The position numbers and the translations under genes are program-made. Below the pieces are notes generated by a model. The model worked only from the letters and a program-made list of their open reading frames with translations. It searched no databases and was not told the origin of the DNA. A stretch of DNA of 64,000 nucleotides. It comes from Nitrospira_E sp052156535 (GTDB lineage Bacteria; Nitrospirota; Nitrospiria; Nitrospirales; UBA8639). Shown piece by piece: positions 24,210-33,133 of this stretch. The stretch is from contig NZ_JBQKUP010000044.1 in NCBI RefSeq assembly GCF_052156535.1, positions 62,001-126,000 on the forward strand, read 5' to 3'. Each line of letters starts with the position of its first letter. Position 1 is the first letter of the stretch.

Positions 24210-25277
24210 ATGAATGAGAAAAAAATACGCGTGTTGATTGTAGATGACTCGGCGTTAATTCGAAATGTCATGACGGAAATTTTAGCGCAGGATCCTGAAA
24301 TTGAGGTGGTTGGAACGGCTCCTGACCCCTACGCCGCCAGGGATAAGATGAAGGCTCTGAATCCTGATGTGCTGACATTAGATGTGGAAATGCCAAAAAT
24401 GGATGGGCTCACCTTTTTGCAGAAAATTATGGCCGCGCGGCCGATGCCGGTGGTGATGGTGAGTTCGTTAACTGAACAAGGAGCCGCGACGACGCTACAG
24501 GCTTTGGAAGCCGGTGCTGTGGATTTTGTGACGAAGCCCACAGTGGATATTCAGCACGGGCTCTCGGACTTAGCTCATCAAATTATCAGCAAAGTGAAGA
24601 TCGCCGCCCTCGCCAGCGTGAAAAAACGAACTCCACCTGCTGACTGTACTGAACGGATTAAAGCCCTGGCTGCCCAATCCGCGATGATTAAAACCACTGA
24701 CACGATTATAACCATTGGTGCGTCAACGGGTGGGACCGAAGCACTACGGGAATTATTGGAAGTGCTGCCACCGAATACTCCACCCATCATTATGACGCAG
24801 CATATGCCGGAGCAATTTACGAAATCGTTTGCGAACCGGCTGAATGACCTATGCCAGATTCACGTGAAAGAAGCTCAGGAAGGTGACAGCGTCCTGCCCG
24901 GACAGGCCTTGCTGGCGCCGGGTAATTATCATATGGAACTTCGCCGAAGCGGTGCCCGTTATTATGTCTCTCTCAATCAAGCGCCACCGGTCAACCGATT
25001 TCGTCCTTCGGTAGATGTCATGTTTCGATCAGTCGCGCGGTTTGCCGGGGGGAATAGTCTTGGGGTGATTCTGACCGGAATGGGGAATGACGGAGCTGCC
25101 GGTATGTTGGAAATGAAACAGGCCGGAGCCTTTAACTTTGCCCAGGATGAAGCATCCTGTGTCGTGTTTGGGATGCCAAAAGAGGCCATCAAGGCTGGAG
25201 GAGTCGACAAAATTCTTCCTCTACACGACATCCCTGCGGCCATGCTGGCTCATTTGAAAATGCTGGTTCCGCATTAG
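24210..25277 (+). CDS. cheB: Chemotaxis methylesterase/deamidase response regulator CheB
   Basis: CheB removes receptor methyl groups when phosphorylated by CheA. The 355-residue product has a receiver domain with Asp58 (LTLDVEMPKMDG), a linker, and a methylesterase domain. The catalytic triad region is visible as Ser172 (IGASTGGTEAL), His198 (TQHMPEQFT) and the late Asp in LTGMGNDGAAGM. It completes the cheR-cheD-cheB adaptation set of system 1. System 2 has no such genes. Confidence 0.95.
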   Translation: MNEKKIRVLIVDDSALIRNVMTEILAQDPEIEVVGTAPDPYAARDKMKALNPDVLTLDVEMPKMDGLTFLQKIMAARPMPVVMVSSLTEQGAATTLQALEAGAVDFVTKPTVDIQHGLSDLAHQIISKVKIAALASVKKRTPPADCTERIKALAAQSAMIKTTDTIITIGASTGGTEALRELLEVLPPNTPPIIMTQHMPEQFTKSFANRLNDLCQIHVKEAQEGDSVLPGQALLAPGNYHMELRRSGARYYVSLNQAPPVNRFRPSVDVMFRSVARFAGGNSLGVILTGMGNDGAAGMLEMKQAGAFNFAQDEASCVVFGMPKEAIKAGGVDKILPLHDIPAAMLAHLKMLVPH

Positions 25278-25613
25278 ATGGAGCCTCCCGGGTAGGTAAG
25301 GTCACGAGACATGGACACAATTGCCTTTTTAATGGTCCTTGTGATTCTCCTGTCATCGTGAGGCGGAACTTTTTCATTGTACAATTTGCCATGGGGAGGT
25401 CGTTGAGGTTTTCCCTATACTTGTGAGCCCTCATCTTATTCCTCTTTTTTGGACTTGGTTGAATTTCCATAGAGGCCAAGTTGCCTCTGTGTTGCATTTT
25501 TCCTTCAGGTCTGGGAGATGTGCATTCCGGTGTATGGGCTTTAATCGAGGAGCGTACCTTGAACGTGCGTATTCATTCGTTTCCTTATTAGCCGAATTAC
25601 CAGTAGAAGCATA
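25278..25613. other. Intergenic stretch without a supported gene (cheB to second cheR)
   Basis: These 336 bases contain only short frames without family features. One 63-codon frame (25423-25614) ends on the start codon of the second cheR but lacks a ribosome-binding site and looks random. I see no convincing promoter, terminator or heptamer array, apart from an isolated CGTGAGGCGGAAC near 25358. Confidence 0.5.
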
Positions 25614-26444
25614 GTGGTCCCAGAAATAACCTTTGAAGATGTTGCGTATATCCGGACCTTGGTCCGGGCGAAGGCAGCCATGATTTTAGAGCAGGAGAAA
25701 ATCTATTTAGTGCAATCACGGCTTGAGCCGTTTGCCAGACAGGAAGGCTTTAAATCAATAGCAGATCTGGTTTCTCACCTCCGACAGACTTCCTATGGCC
25801 CATTACACAAGCGGGTTGTGGAGGCCATGACCATCAACGAAACAAGTTTTTTTCGGGACCTCATTCTATTTCAAGCACTAAAAGACCGGCTCCTGCCGGA
25901 AGTGATTCAAACAAATAGGGATGCCAAGCGTGTACATATTTGGTGCGGGGCCAGTTCCAGCGGACAGGAACCCTATTCAATTCTCTTGACGATTTTGCAC
26001 CATTTTCCGGAACTGACGTCCTGGCACATTCGTTTGATTGCCACTGAGTTTTCCCAGGAAATGGTCAGACGTGGTCAGGAAGGGCGATATGGACCCTTCG
26101 AAGTCAAACGGGGTCTTTCTCAGCCTATGCTGAATACTTATTTTTCACGGCAAGGGATGGAGTGGCAGATTCGTGATGATGTGCGGGACAGGATCGAGTT
26201 TCATGAGATGAACCTGGCTGGTCTGTGGCTGGTTTTTCCGCCAATGGATCTGGTGTTCATGCGGAATGTCATGATGTATTTCGATATGGAGACCCGGAAA
26301 GATATTCTTCGACGTATTCGAGGCATTCTCGCCCCTCATGGGTATTTGATTCTCGGAGCTACGGAAACGACGTTGGCCGTGGATGATCATTTTGAGCGTG
26401 TTCCGGTGAATGGTACATCAGTGTACCGAGTAAAGAAGGATTAG
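25614..26444 (+). CDS. cheR: Chemotaxis methyltransferase CheR, second copy
   Basis: This 276-residue CheR homologue has the N-terminal helices (IRTLVRAKAAMILEQEKIYL), INETSFFRD, the SAM-binding HIWCGASSSGQEPYSI and the late MDLVFMRNVMMYFD. It is clearly diverged from the first copy (22367), so it is not a recent duplication. Its GTG start has a poor ribosome-binding site. It may serve a different receptor subset, such as the tether-less receptors of system 2; this is inference. Confidence 0.9.
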   Translation: MVPEITFEDVAYIRTLVRAKAAMILEQEKIYLVQSRLEPFARQEGFKSIADLVSHLRQTSYGPLHKRVVEAMTINETSFFRDLILFQALKDRLLPEVIQTNRDAKRVHIWCGASSSGQEPYSILLTILHHFPELTSWHIRLIATEFSQEMVRRGQEGRYGPFEVKRGLSQPMLNTYFSRQGMEWQIRDDVRDRIEFHEMNLAGLWLVFPPMDLVFMRNVMMYFDMETRKDILRRIRGILAPHGYLILGATETTLAVDDHFERVPVNGTSVYRVKKD

Positions 26445-26738
26445 TGGGGGGTGTGGTTTTTTATGGATGGATCGGTTCAGATTGTGCCAGTTGATAGGCG
26501 TAACCTTTCAATACGTTAAATTGTTATCCCTCGATAGAATCGGACAGTCGCATTCGACTTCCCCAGCACGAACGGATCTCTTACTCATGACCGCTTTACT
26601 CTGTGTGGTTCTGAGAATAAATTGTGGAGGGGTTAGAGAAAACTATGGCGGCATAATGCCAATCAAGCGCCAATCGCAGTTTTCTTCACTGTTATGGAGT
26701 TAATCCATCTGACGGTAAAGTGATTATGCAGGAGTGAT

Positions 26739-26765
26739 TAATTCTTTGCGAATCCTCACCGATAA
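26739..26765 (+). promoter_or_regulatory. Candidate sigma-28 (FliA) promoter before the second STAS gene
   Basis: TAAT at 26739-26742 and ACCGATAA at 26758-26765 are 15 bases apart, close to the FliA consensus. The gene start is about 60 bases downstream. The remainder of the gap 26445-26738 holds a 78-codon frame at 26467 with no recognisable features and nothing else that I can support. Confidence 0.55.
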
Positions 26766-26827
26766 ATTGAGTTGGATGATCACAGGATCGTCAAGGAGGG
26801 TTCTTGGCATACACCATGGAGGAGTAT

Positions 26828-27175
26828 ATGAATGTTACACAGGAAAAGAGTGAAAATGTCGTGGTCGTGCATCTGTCGGGACGGTTTGATTTTGGCGTAA
26901 GAAAAATTTTTAAAGACAGCTTAGGAGAGGCAATGAAAGAAGAGTTGCCGATTGTCTTAAATTTTGGAGAGGTATCGTTTGTGGATAGTTCCGCATTGGG
27001 TATTTTGGTCATTGCCCATCAAACTCTTAAAAGTAAAAAAATCCCCCTTAGTCTCGTGAATCCCCAACCTTATGTTCGCCAGGTTTTAGATTTAGCCAAT
27101 GTTGCCAAAATGATCCCCATTTATCAGACAATTGGTGAAGTTCCTCAAATGACGGTTGTGTCATCGGAGGTATAA
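26828..27175 (+). CDS. STAS-domain anti-anti-sigma-like protein, second copy
   Basis: From ATG 26828 this is a 115-residue STAS protein. It has the signature VSFVDSSALGILV, in which the serine pair is the classical phosphorylation site for RsbW-type kinases. Alternative in-frame starts are ATG 26816 and TTG 26804; GGAGGAG and AGGAGGG motifs overlap these options. It looks like a better canonical anti-anti-sigma factor than the one at 11192. It could be an alternative client of the PP2C/RsbW pair. Confidence 0.85.
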   Translation: MNVTQEKSENVVVVHLSGRFDFGVRKIFKDSLGEAMKEELPIVLNFGEVSFVDSSALGILVIAHQTLKSKKIPLSLVNPQPYVRQVLDLANVAKMIPIYQTIGEVPQMTVVSSEV

Positions 27176-27257
27176 TCCTCATTTTCCTTTTTCTGGCCTG
27201 AATTATCTCCCTCACCAATTGAACCTTGATAAAGATCATGAAACGAAAGGGAAGAGC

Positions 27258-27329
27258 GTGAGTAGTAAAGGTAAGGGTAAAGGTAAGGGTAAAGGTAAAG
27301 GTAAAGGTAAAGGTAAGGGCAAGGCGTGA
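27258..27329 (+). repeat. Tandem hexanucleotide array GGTAA(A/G)
   Basis: Eight consecutive GGTAAA or GGTAAG hexamers occupy 27270-27317, extended by a leading AAA and a trailing GGCAAG. The block is bounded by GCGTGAGTAGTAAAG on the left and AAGGCGTGAAC on the right, both like heptamer units. One frame from GTG 27258 to TGA 27329 would encode a (Gly-Lys)n peptide of 23 codons. The rest of the gap 27176-27528 shows no gene. Confidence 0.85.
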
Positions 27330-27528
27330 ACCCAATGACAACAGTTTTCCACCATCCCCGCCGGTGGGTAGCGGGAATCCATCGGGAAAAGCGAAGATGG
27401 ATTCTTGATAAACAATGTCGGGAATGCCGGCGTCTGTCGGAAGACGTAGGGGGGAGGTGGGCGATTCGGCTGACCTTTCATGCTTCAACCATTCCAGGAA
27501 TTGCCTTTCCTGCGGAGCGTCCTCATCT

Positions 27529-28797
27529 ATGACGACTCGAAAACGTCTTGTCTGTTCAGAGATATGTGCAGGCATGTATTTGGTTCGAATTCTCGATTCC
27601 TGGTGGAAGTCGCCGTTCTTTCGTCACCGCCGACTGCTTTCTTCCCGCGATGTGCAGCAATTGCTCCAGTCCGGCATTCATGAAGTCGAAATTGATACTG
27701 CCAAGGGGCTTGATGTCCCGACCGATACCCAATCCTTTCCGCTCCAGGACACCCTTGAGTGTCATTCGGACTCAAAGACGCCTTTCGATCAGCATGAATC
27801 ATCCGGTCATGAGTCCTTGTCATGCTCTCTAGAAAGAAGGGATGGACTGGAAGATGACCATCAAGAACGGTTAATACGGTTGCGTGGGGATACGATTGCG
27901 GCCTTGGAAGACATGTTCGAAGGCGTCAAAACCGGTCAGGCCATTCCCCATGTCGCCATGCAGGAGACGGCCAGGGTCTTTGTGGAAAAAGCCTTAGCCC
28001 ACCCTACCGTGCTCGCCGAGATTATGCTTATTGAGCATCTTGAACAGTTTGATCCCACCCTTTACTCGCATGTTGTTGATACAGCCTTGTTGTCGATTCT
28101 CGTTGGTCTCCAACTCAAGTGGGAGGTGAAGCAACTTGAAGAGATTGCCGTTGCCGCGTTATTACATGATGTCGGCTATATGCGGCTGCCTCTCAACCTG
28201 GTTCAGTCACGATGGGGGAGCATTGGGATTGATTATTCGTTGTTACAGCAACATGTCGATATGGGAGTGGCGCTGATTAATAAACATTCGGAATTTTCAC
28301 AGGACATCGTTTATATGGTGCAGGAGCATCATGCCTATCTAGATGGCTCAGGGTATTCCACCATTTTAGGGGGGAAGCCGGTCTCCGATTCTGGAATTTT
28401 ATTGGGACTCACCGATTATGTTGATGAGTTGCTCGCTGTGGGGAATGCCGGTGGGTCATTTCCTGTGGCCTTAGCGATTCGGCGAGTCTACCAAGAAGCA
28501 CAAAAGGGGAAGTTCCCGACGCGATTTGTCGAAGCCATGATTCGTGTGTTGGGAGTGTATCCTGTCGGCACTGTTGTTCAACTTTCCACGGGTGAGGATG
28601 CCGTGGTGGTGAAGCAGAATCCTGAGATGAGCGTGAGACCGCAAGTGAAAATTTTCAGGACATGCACCGGCGAGATTCTCAAGAACCCCGAGGTGAGAAA
28701 TTTAGGGACTCATTCAGAATTAAAGTATGAAGTGAGGATTACGAAAGTGCTTGATTCTGCAGGTCCTTCTATTAACCTTCGCGAAATTTTCTCCTAA
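27529..28797 (+). CDS. HD-GYP domain protein, probable c-di-GMP phosphodiesterase
   Basis: From ATG 27529 the product is 422 residues. An N-terminal DUF3391-like segment (CSEICAGMYLVRILDSWW) precedes an HD-GYP domain. Its motifs are His213-Asp214 (LLHDVGYM), His267-His268 and Asp272 in HHAYLDGSGYS. The usual GYP signature is GYS here, which still fits the subfamily. HD-GYP proteins hydrolyse cyclic di-GMP, lowering it and favouring motility. The hybrid kinase starts 3 bases downstream, so the two are probably co-transcribed. Upstream in-frame starts add unconvincing sequence. Confidence 0.88.
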   Translation: MTTRKRLVCSEICAGMYLVRILDSWWKSPFFRHRRLLSSRDVQQLLQSGIHEVEIDTAKGLDVPTDTQSFPLQDTLECHSDSKTPFDQHESSGHESLSCSLERRDGLEDDHQERLIRLRGDTIAALEDMFEGVKTGQAIPHVAMQETARVFVEKALAHPTVLAEIMLIEHLEQFDPTLYSHVVDTALLSILVGLQLKWEVKQLEEIAVAALLHDVGYMRLPLNLVQSRWGSIGIDYSLLQQHVDMGVALINKHSEFSQDIVYMVQEHHAYLDGSGYSTILGGKPVSDSGILLGLTDYVDELLAVGNAGGSFPVALAIRRVYQEAQKGKFPTRFVEAMIRVLGVYPVGTVVQLSTGEDAVVVKQNPEMSVRPQVKIFRTCTGEILKNPEVRNLGTHSELKYEVRITKVLDSAGPSINLREIFS

Positions 28798-28800
28798 CTC

Positions 28801-31800
28801 ATGTGGTGTAATCCTCTCTTGTTCCAGACCCTTTGGGATGGTTTGATGGTCGGAGTCTGTCTGGTTGATCGGGATGGTCAACTCACCCATATGAATTTAG
28901 CCGGCTCCCGGCTGTTAGGGTGGGGAGCCGCTTGTCCCACGAATGTTTCGTGTCATGATCTTTTGGAATGTCTGGTCCCCTGTGACGAAGCCGGCACGGC
29001 CATCTGCCCGTTGTCAGGCTTACTGCTTGAAAAAAAGATGCTTTGGGTTCCGCGAACCCGTTTGCGAAGGCGTCAGGGGACATGGTGTTGGGTGGAATTG
29101 AAGGGCCTTGTGGTCGATGACGTGGAGGCTTCTGGATTCCTGTTGATGTTTCGAGATCTCAGTTCAGAAATGAAATTGACCGAAGAAACCCGCCGATTAG
29201 CGTCCATTCCAAAGGAAAATCCATTTCCGGTGATTGAAGTCGACTCGGCAGGTCAACTGCTGTATGCCAATCCCGCCATGGTTCGCCTGATGGAGGAAGC
29301 CCATATTGGTCAGGACGGTTTTTCCACGGCCCTGCCGGATCGGTTTTTAGAGTTGGCTAAGCGTTGTTTGTCCCAAAAACATCTGGAGATGCATTACGAA
29401 GTGAGTGTTGGGGAGAGACAGTATTCGTGGACATTCGCTCCCCATGCCGACTTGGGTTTACTTCGGGGGTATGGCATGGATATCACGGAACCCAAGCGAG
29501 CCGCAGAGGAATTGTCCGCCTTTGCGGATACCTTGGAAGCGAAAAATCATGAATTGGATCGGGCATTAATGAAGGCTGAATCTGCTACCCGAGCCAAGGC
29601 AGCGTTCCTGGCTGTGATGAGTCATGAAATTCGCACTCCCTTAAACGGAGTGATTGGTATGGCGGAGGTCTTGCTTGCGTCCTCTCTCAATCACGAGCAA
29701 CAGGAATGTGTCAACATTATCCGTATGTCCGGTGAGGGGTTGCTGACCATCATTAACGATATTTTAGACTTTTCAAAGCTTGAGTCTGGTCAATTGGCCC
29801 TGGAAAATATTGGGTTCAATTTGACGTCCTTATTTGAAGAGGTCGTTGATTTGTTTTCAGAGCGGGCTTATCGAAAGGGTCTGGATTTGGCTGCCTATGT
29901 CGACCCTGATGTGCCCTCCCAGCTGTTTGGCGATCCTCATCGTTTACGACAAATTCTTTGTAATTATCTTTCCAATGCTCTCAAGTTTACGATGGAGGGA
30001 TCGGTCCTTCTGCGTGGTTCGCTGCTTCATCCATTGAGTGCCGAGTGTGATGATTCCCTGGGTGGGGTTGATCAACCTTCCGGTGATCCCGACGTACAGA
30101 ATCGGTTGTGGATTCACTTATCTGTACAAGACACTGGCCTTGGTATGTCAGAAGAGGTGCAGGAAAAAATTTTTCACGTGTTCACCCAGGCGGATAGTTC
30201 CATGAGTCGAAAATTTGGAGGGTCCGGTTTGGGGTTAGCGATTTGCAAGCAATTAGCGGAGCTGATGCACGGGACCGTCGGGGTGAAGAGTCAACCAAAT
30301 CAGGGATCAACATTTTGGGTTGACATCCCCTGTGGGGCATCATGGACACCTCATTTTCCTAGTACGGAGGGCATATCGGTTGCGGGGAAGGAGGTCTGGG
30401 TGATCGGCCCCCAGGAATCGTCAGGGTGGGTGATGGCGAAACTTCTTCATGAAGTTCGTGTCAAGGTCGTGTCGATCCCCAGCATTCAGGAGGCGATTAC
30501 CTTATACGAAAGTGTCCACGGATCGGACGGTCTCGTCGTGGGAGTTATTCTGAGTAATCTACTGGAGAAAGCGGCAGTTCATGATTGGTTTGAACGATTG
30601 CGATCCTCTTCGCTGTTTCAGGACGTTAAAGTTTTGGGTATGAAGCCATTTTGGCATCGCAAGGTTGATGAAGAAACCAGTGTGAAGTTTGACGGGATGA
30701 TCACGCTTCCCTTGCACCGTAAGCAATTTTTTTACTGCGTATTCGGCCAAACCGACCATCCCGGATTGTCAGATTTACCGAGAGTGACTGAGCCACATCC
30801 CGTTGAAATAGTGCAGAGACCGGTTAAGGTTCCCGAGCAGCCCCTGCTCAATAAGCAGGCCGGACCTTCGGTGCTGGTTGTGGAAGATAATCCGGTGAAT
30901 CAACGGGTCGCAGCCGGCATGTTGGGAAAACTCGGATGTCAGGTGATCATCGTGGACACGGGAGTTCAAGCTTTGACTTTGTTGAAAGAGTTAGTGGTGG
31001 ATTGCATTATAATGGACTGGGAACTTCCCGACATGGATGGGTTGGTCATTACGCAGCGGATTCGGGAATTGGAGCATGCTGGAGCATTGGTTTATACCGC
31101 TGCGTATTGGCATCGCCATCATGGTTCGGGTTCGCCTCCGGTACTCCATATTCCGATTGTTGGGATGACGGCTCATGTGCTTTCTGAGCATGGGCAAAAA
31201 TGCCTGGAGAACGGTATGGATGATTGTCTTTTTAAGCCGGTTCATTTACGAGATTTTGAGCGAATACTCCGGCGATGGGTAGGGTTTCCTCCCAATAGCT
31301 TGGATTCATCCTCCTCTAAGACACATGCTGCCGAACGGGCAGGGATTCATTCGGTTGCCACCAAACAGTCCGGAACTGCTCACCAGGAGAGAACCTCTCC
31401 TCAGTACCCAGCAAGCAGAGAAGGTTATAACATCTCTGCCGCGTTGCAAGTCCTGGAGGGGGATGAAGAATTGCTGTATTCCTTGTTCCACATTTTCAAT
31501 GCCACAGCCCCTGACCTACTTAAAGGGATGCATCAAACCATTCATATGCAGAATCGTCAAGAGCTTCAAAGGCTTGCTCATCAGATGAAAGGGGCGCTGA
31601 GTGCGTTGCACGCCATGCATGAAGAGAAAGAAGCGGAACAAATCGAACTCACGGCAGTCACGGCAGGATTTTCGCATCTGAATTCGACGGTGATCAGACT
31701 AGATCGGATGGTCAAACGGTTGATCGGTAAATTCGAACGCCTGATTGCCCTTCAAGGAGAAAAGTTTGGGCGTTCCTTTGAACCCATTTCTCTCGGGAAA

Positions 31801-31848
31801 GGAGGTACACAGAATGACCATGGCACAAAGGCTGAAATAAATGGGTGA
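28801..31848 (+). CDS. Hybrid sensor histidine kinase PAS-PAS-HisKA-HATPase-REC-Hpt
   Basis: This 1015-residue soluble kinase has two PAS-like regions (about 1-120 and 135-235), then HisKA with His275 (VMSHEIRTPLNG) and a HATPase (NALKFT, DTGLGMS, GGSGLGLAICKQL). A receiver-like region near 530-650 lacks a clear phosphoacceptor. A true receiver has Asp739 (IIMDWELPDMDG), and a C-terminal Hpt domain has His927 (LAHQMKGAL). It is built for a multistep phosphorelay; the final response regulator is not obvious nearby. No membrane segment is seen, so it senses a cytoplasmic signal. Confidence 0.92.
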   Translation: MWCNPLLFQTLWDGLMVGVCLVDRDGQLTHMNLAGSRLLGWGAACPTNVSCHDLLECLVPCDEAGTAICPLSGLLLEKKMLWVPRTRLRRRQGTWCWVELKGLVVDDVEASGFLLMFRDLSSEMKLTEETRRLASIPKENPFPVIEVDSAGQLLYANPAMVRLMEEAHIGQDGFSTALPDRFLELAKRCLSQKHLEMHYEVSVGERQYSWTFAPHADLGLLRGYGMDITEPKRAAEELSAFADTLEAKNHELDRALMKAESATRAKAAFLAVMSHEIRTPLNGVIGMAEVLLASSLNHEQQECVNIIRMSGEGLLTIINDILDFSKLESGQLALENIGFNLTSLFEEVVDLFSERAYRKGLDLAAYVDPDVPSQLFGDPHRLRQILCNYLSNALKFTMEGSVLLRGSLLHPLSAECDDSLGGVDQPSGDPDVQNRLWIHLSVQDTGLGMSEEVQEKIFHVFTQADSSMSRKFGGSGLGLAICKQLAELMHGTVGVKSQPNQGSTFWVDIPCGASWTPHFPSTEGISVAGKEVWVIGPQESSGWVMAKLLHEVRVKVVSIPSIQEAITLYESVHGSDGLVVGVILSNLLEKAAVHDWFERLRSSSLFQDVKVLGMKPFWHRKVDEETSVKFDGMITLPLHRKQFFYCVFGQTDHPGLSDLPRVTEPHPVEIVQRPVKVPEQPLLNKQAGPSVLVVEDNPVNQRVAAGMLGKLGCQVIIVDTGVQALTLLKELVVDCIIMDWELPDMDGLVITQRIRELEHAGALVYTAAYWHRHHGSGSPPVLHIPIVGMTAHVLSEHGQKCLENGMDDCLFKPVHLRDFERILRRWVGFPPNSLDSSSSKTHAAERAGIHSVATKQSGTAHQERTSPQYPASREGYNISAALQVLEGDEELLYSLFHIFNATAPDLLKGMHQTIHMQNRQELQRLAHQMKGALSALHAMHEEKEAEQIELTAVTAGFSHLNSTVIRLDRMVKRLIGKFERLIALQGEKFGRSFEPISLGKGGTQNDHGTKAEING

Positions 31849-31883
31849 GGTGAACACAATTTCCAACTATCCGGGAAGAAGTC

Positions 31884-31911
31884 TCAAGTTTCCACATGAT
31901 CAGTCCGATAC
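31884..31911 (+). promoter_or_regulatory. Candidate sigma-28 promoter before the small HTH gene
   Basis: TCAA at 31884-31887 and TCCGATAC at 31904-31911 are 16 bases apart. The -10 octamer is identical to the one before flgM. The spacing is one base longer than the consensus, so this is a moderate to weak call. Confidence 0.35.
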
Positions 31912-31950
31912 CACAAACATTACAGACCAAACTCTAATGAGGGTGCCACA

Positions 31951-32178
31951 ATGAAAGATTTGCTGACCTTAAGTGAAGTCTCGACATTTTTGAAAGTTCC
32001 AAAGTCGACCATTTACAAGCTAGCGAGAGAACGTCGGCTCCCAGGGCATAAAGTTGGAAAACACTGGCGTTTTGTTCGGGAGGAAATTGAATCCTGGGTT
32101 CAAAATGCCGGTGGAGATTCGGTGATGGTTGGTGCTGGGGCTCAACAGGGGGTTCGGGACCGCTTTAGTTTGAACTAA
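31951..32178 (+). CDS. Small excisionase/MerR-type helix-turn-helix DNA-binding protein
   Basis: This is a 75-residue protein of the excisionase-like helix-turn-helix group. LLTLSEVSTFLKVPKSTIYK forms the HTH and LPGHKVGKHWRFVREEIESW forms the wing. Such proteins are stand-alone transcriptional regulators or phage excisionases. No integrase or phage gene is nearby, so a regulatory role is more likely. A candidate sigma-28 site lies upstream and an attenuator-like element lies downstream, before the second chemotaxis operon. Confidence 0.85.
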   Translation: MKDLLTLSEVSTFLKVPKSTIYKLARERRLPGHKVGKHWRFVREEIESWVQNAGGDSVMVGAGAQQGVRDRFSLN

Positions 32179-32190
32179 CTTCTCGCTGAA

Positions 32191-32290
32191 GGCCTTTGAC
32201 TCTCTCGCGGGAGGAAAGGCCGGGAGCCACAGAAATGACCTGCTCATATTCTGGGGGCAAGATGCCCCGGAATGAGCAAGGCCATTTTTT
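32191..32290 (+). ncRNA. Candidate structured leader or attenuator before chemotaxis operon 2
   Basis: GGCCTTT (32191-32197) can pair with AAAGGCC (32215-32221). A strong stem-loop follows, with TGCTCAT (32241-32247) against ATGAGCA (32272-32278) and an inner GGGGCA/TGCCCC stem. A third GGCC at 32280-32283 leads into six Ts (32285-32290) and can pair with either earlier GGCC. This gives mutually exclusive folds, one terminator-like. I could not match it to a known riboswitch class. The remaining 400 bases to cheY show no gene and are AT-rich. Confidence 0.4.
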
Positions 32291-32686
32291 GATAGGCATT
32301 GAAACTCTCAACTCATTAAATTTTGGCTCTCTCCTCTTCCCACTAAAATTCATTCTCTCCTTCCCAACATTTCTGTCTAATTGTACTTGTTCCTATGTCG
32401 TCAGTTGTGTTGGGTATTTTCTGAATCCCGGCATCACGAATTATTAAAAAAAAGTATGAGGTCGAACCGACCTTGGGAGAAGGTTTACATTCTTTTAAAT
32501 TATGAACATGGACCGACCTGTGAATTTCCAGAGACGGCTAAAGATCACAGAGAAGTTAACCGAATTTCGAATATGCCACGTTATGATCATCACAATATGC
32601 ACGTGTACCGTTAAAGAAAAAATTTCATTGGTTGGAAAACCCGAAATTGCCTGGGATTCTATGCCCCAAGGCGTAAGGAGCGCATC

Positions 32687-33088
32687 ATGATCGATACCGG
32701 GATGAAAGTGTTGGTGGTAGACGATATGTCTACCATGCGTCGAATTGTTAAAAACGTGTTGCGTCAAATCGGTTTTACGGACATCGTGGAAGCTGAAAAC
32801 GGGCAGGATGCCTTGACGAAATTGAAGGCCGGCGGCTTTGGGTTGGTAGTGTCGGATTGGAATATGCCCGTGATGCAGGGTATTGAGCTTTTGCGGGCGG
32901 TTCGTGCCGATGCAGAATTAAAAGCGCTCCCGTTTTTGATGGTCACGGCTGAAGCACAAAAGGAAAATTTAATCGAGGCAGTCCAAGCAGGGGTCAGCAA
33001 CTATGTCGTTAAGCCGTTTACCGCAGAGGTCTTACAAGGAAAATTGGAAAAAATATTTGGCAATGTTCAGCCGACAAAAACGTCATAA
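32687..33088 (+). CDS. cheY: CheY response regulator, system 2
   Basis: This is a 133-residue single receiver domain close to classical CheY. The acidic pocket is VVDDMSTMRRI, the phosphoacceptor is Asp57 (VSDWNMPVMQG), Thr87 lies in VTAEAQ, and the switch Lys lies in VVKPFT. The start ATG 32687 follows AAGGAG. It is followed by cheZ and cheA, the usual order of polar-flagellate systems. It is the better candidate for the motor-binding CheY. Confidence 0.95.
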   Translation: MIDTGMKVLVVDDMSTMRRIVKNVLRQIGFTDIVEAENGQDALTKLKAGGFGLVVSDWNMPVMQGIELLRAVRADAELKALPFLMVTAEAQKENLIEAVQAGVSNYVVKPFTAEVLQGKLEKIFGNVQPTKTS

Positions 33089-33133
33089 CTGGGAAGGACA
33101 TCCTCCGAATATAAACATATAAAGGAGAATCTT

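Noticed and set aside
25278..25320. Sigma-54 promoter upstream of the second cheR
   Set aside because: GG and GC elements were 8 bases apart rather than 10.
26467..26703. 78-codon frame before the second STAS gene
   Set aside because: No ribosome-binding site, no family features, and a mixed composition.
27258..27329. A real Gly-Lys peptide gene
   Set aside because: Low-complexity 23 codons from a tandem repeat with no supporting signal; treated as a repeat.
32191..32290. c-di-GMP-I (GEMM) riboswitch
   Set aside because: Only short pieces resemble the consensus; the conserved core and tetraloop receptor could not be placed.
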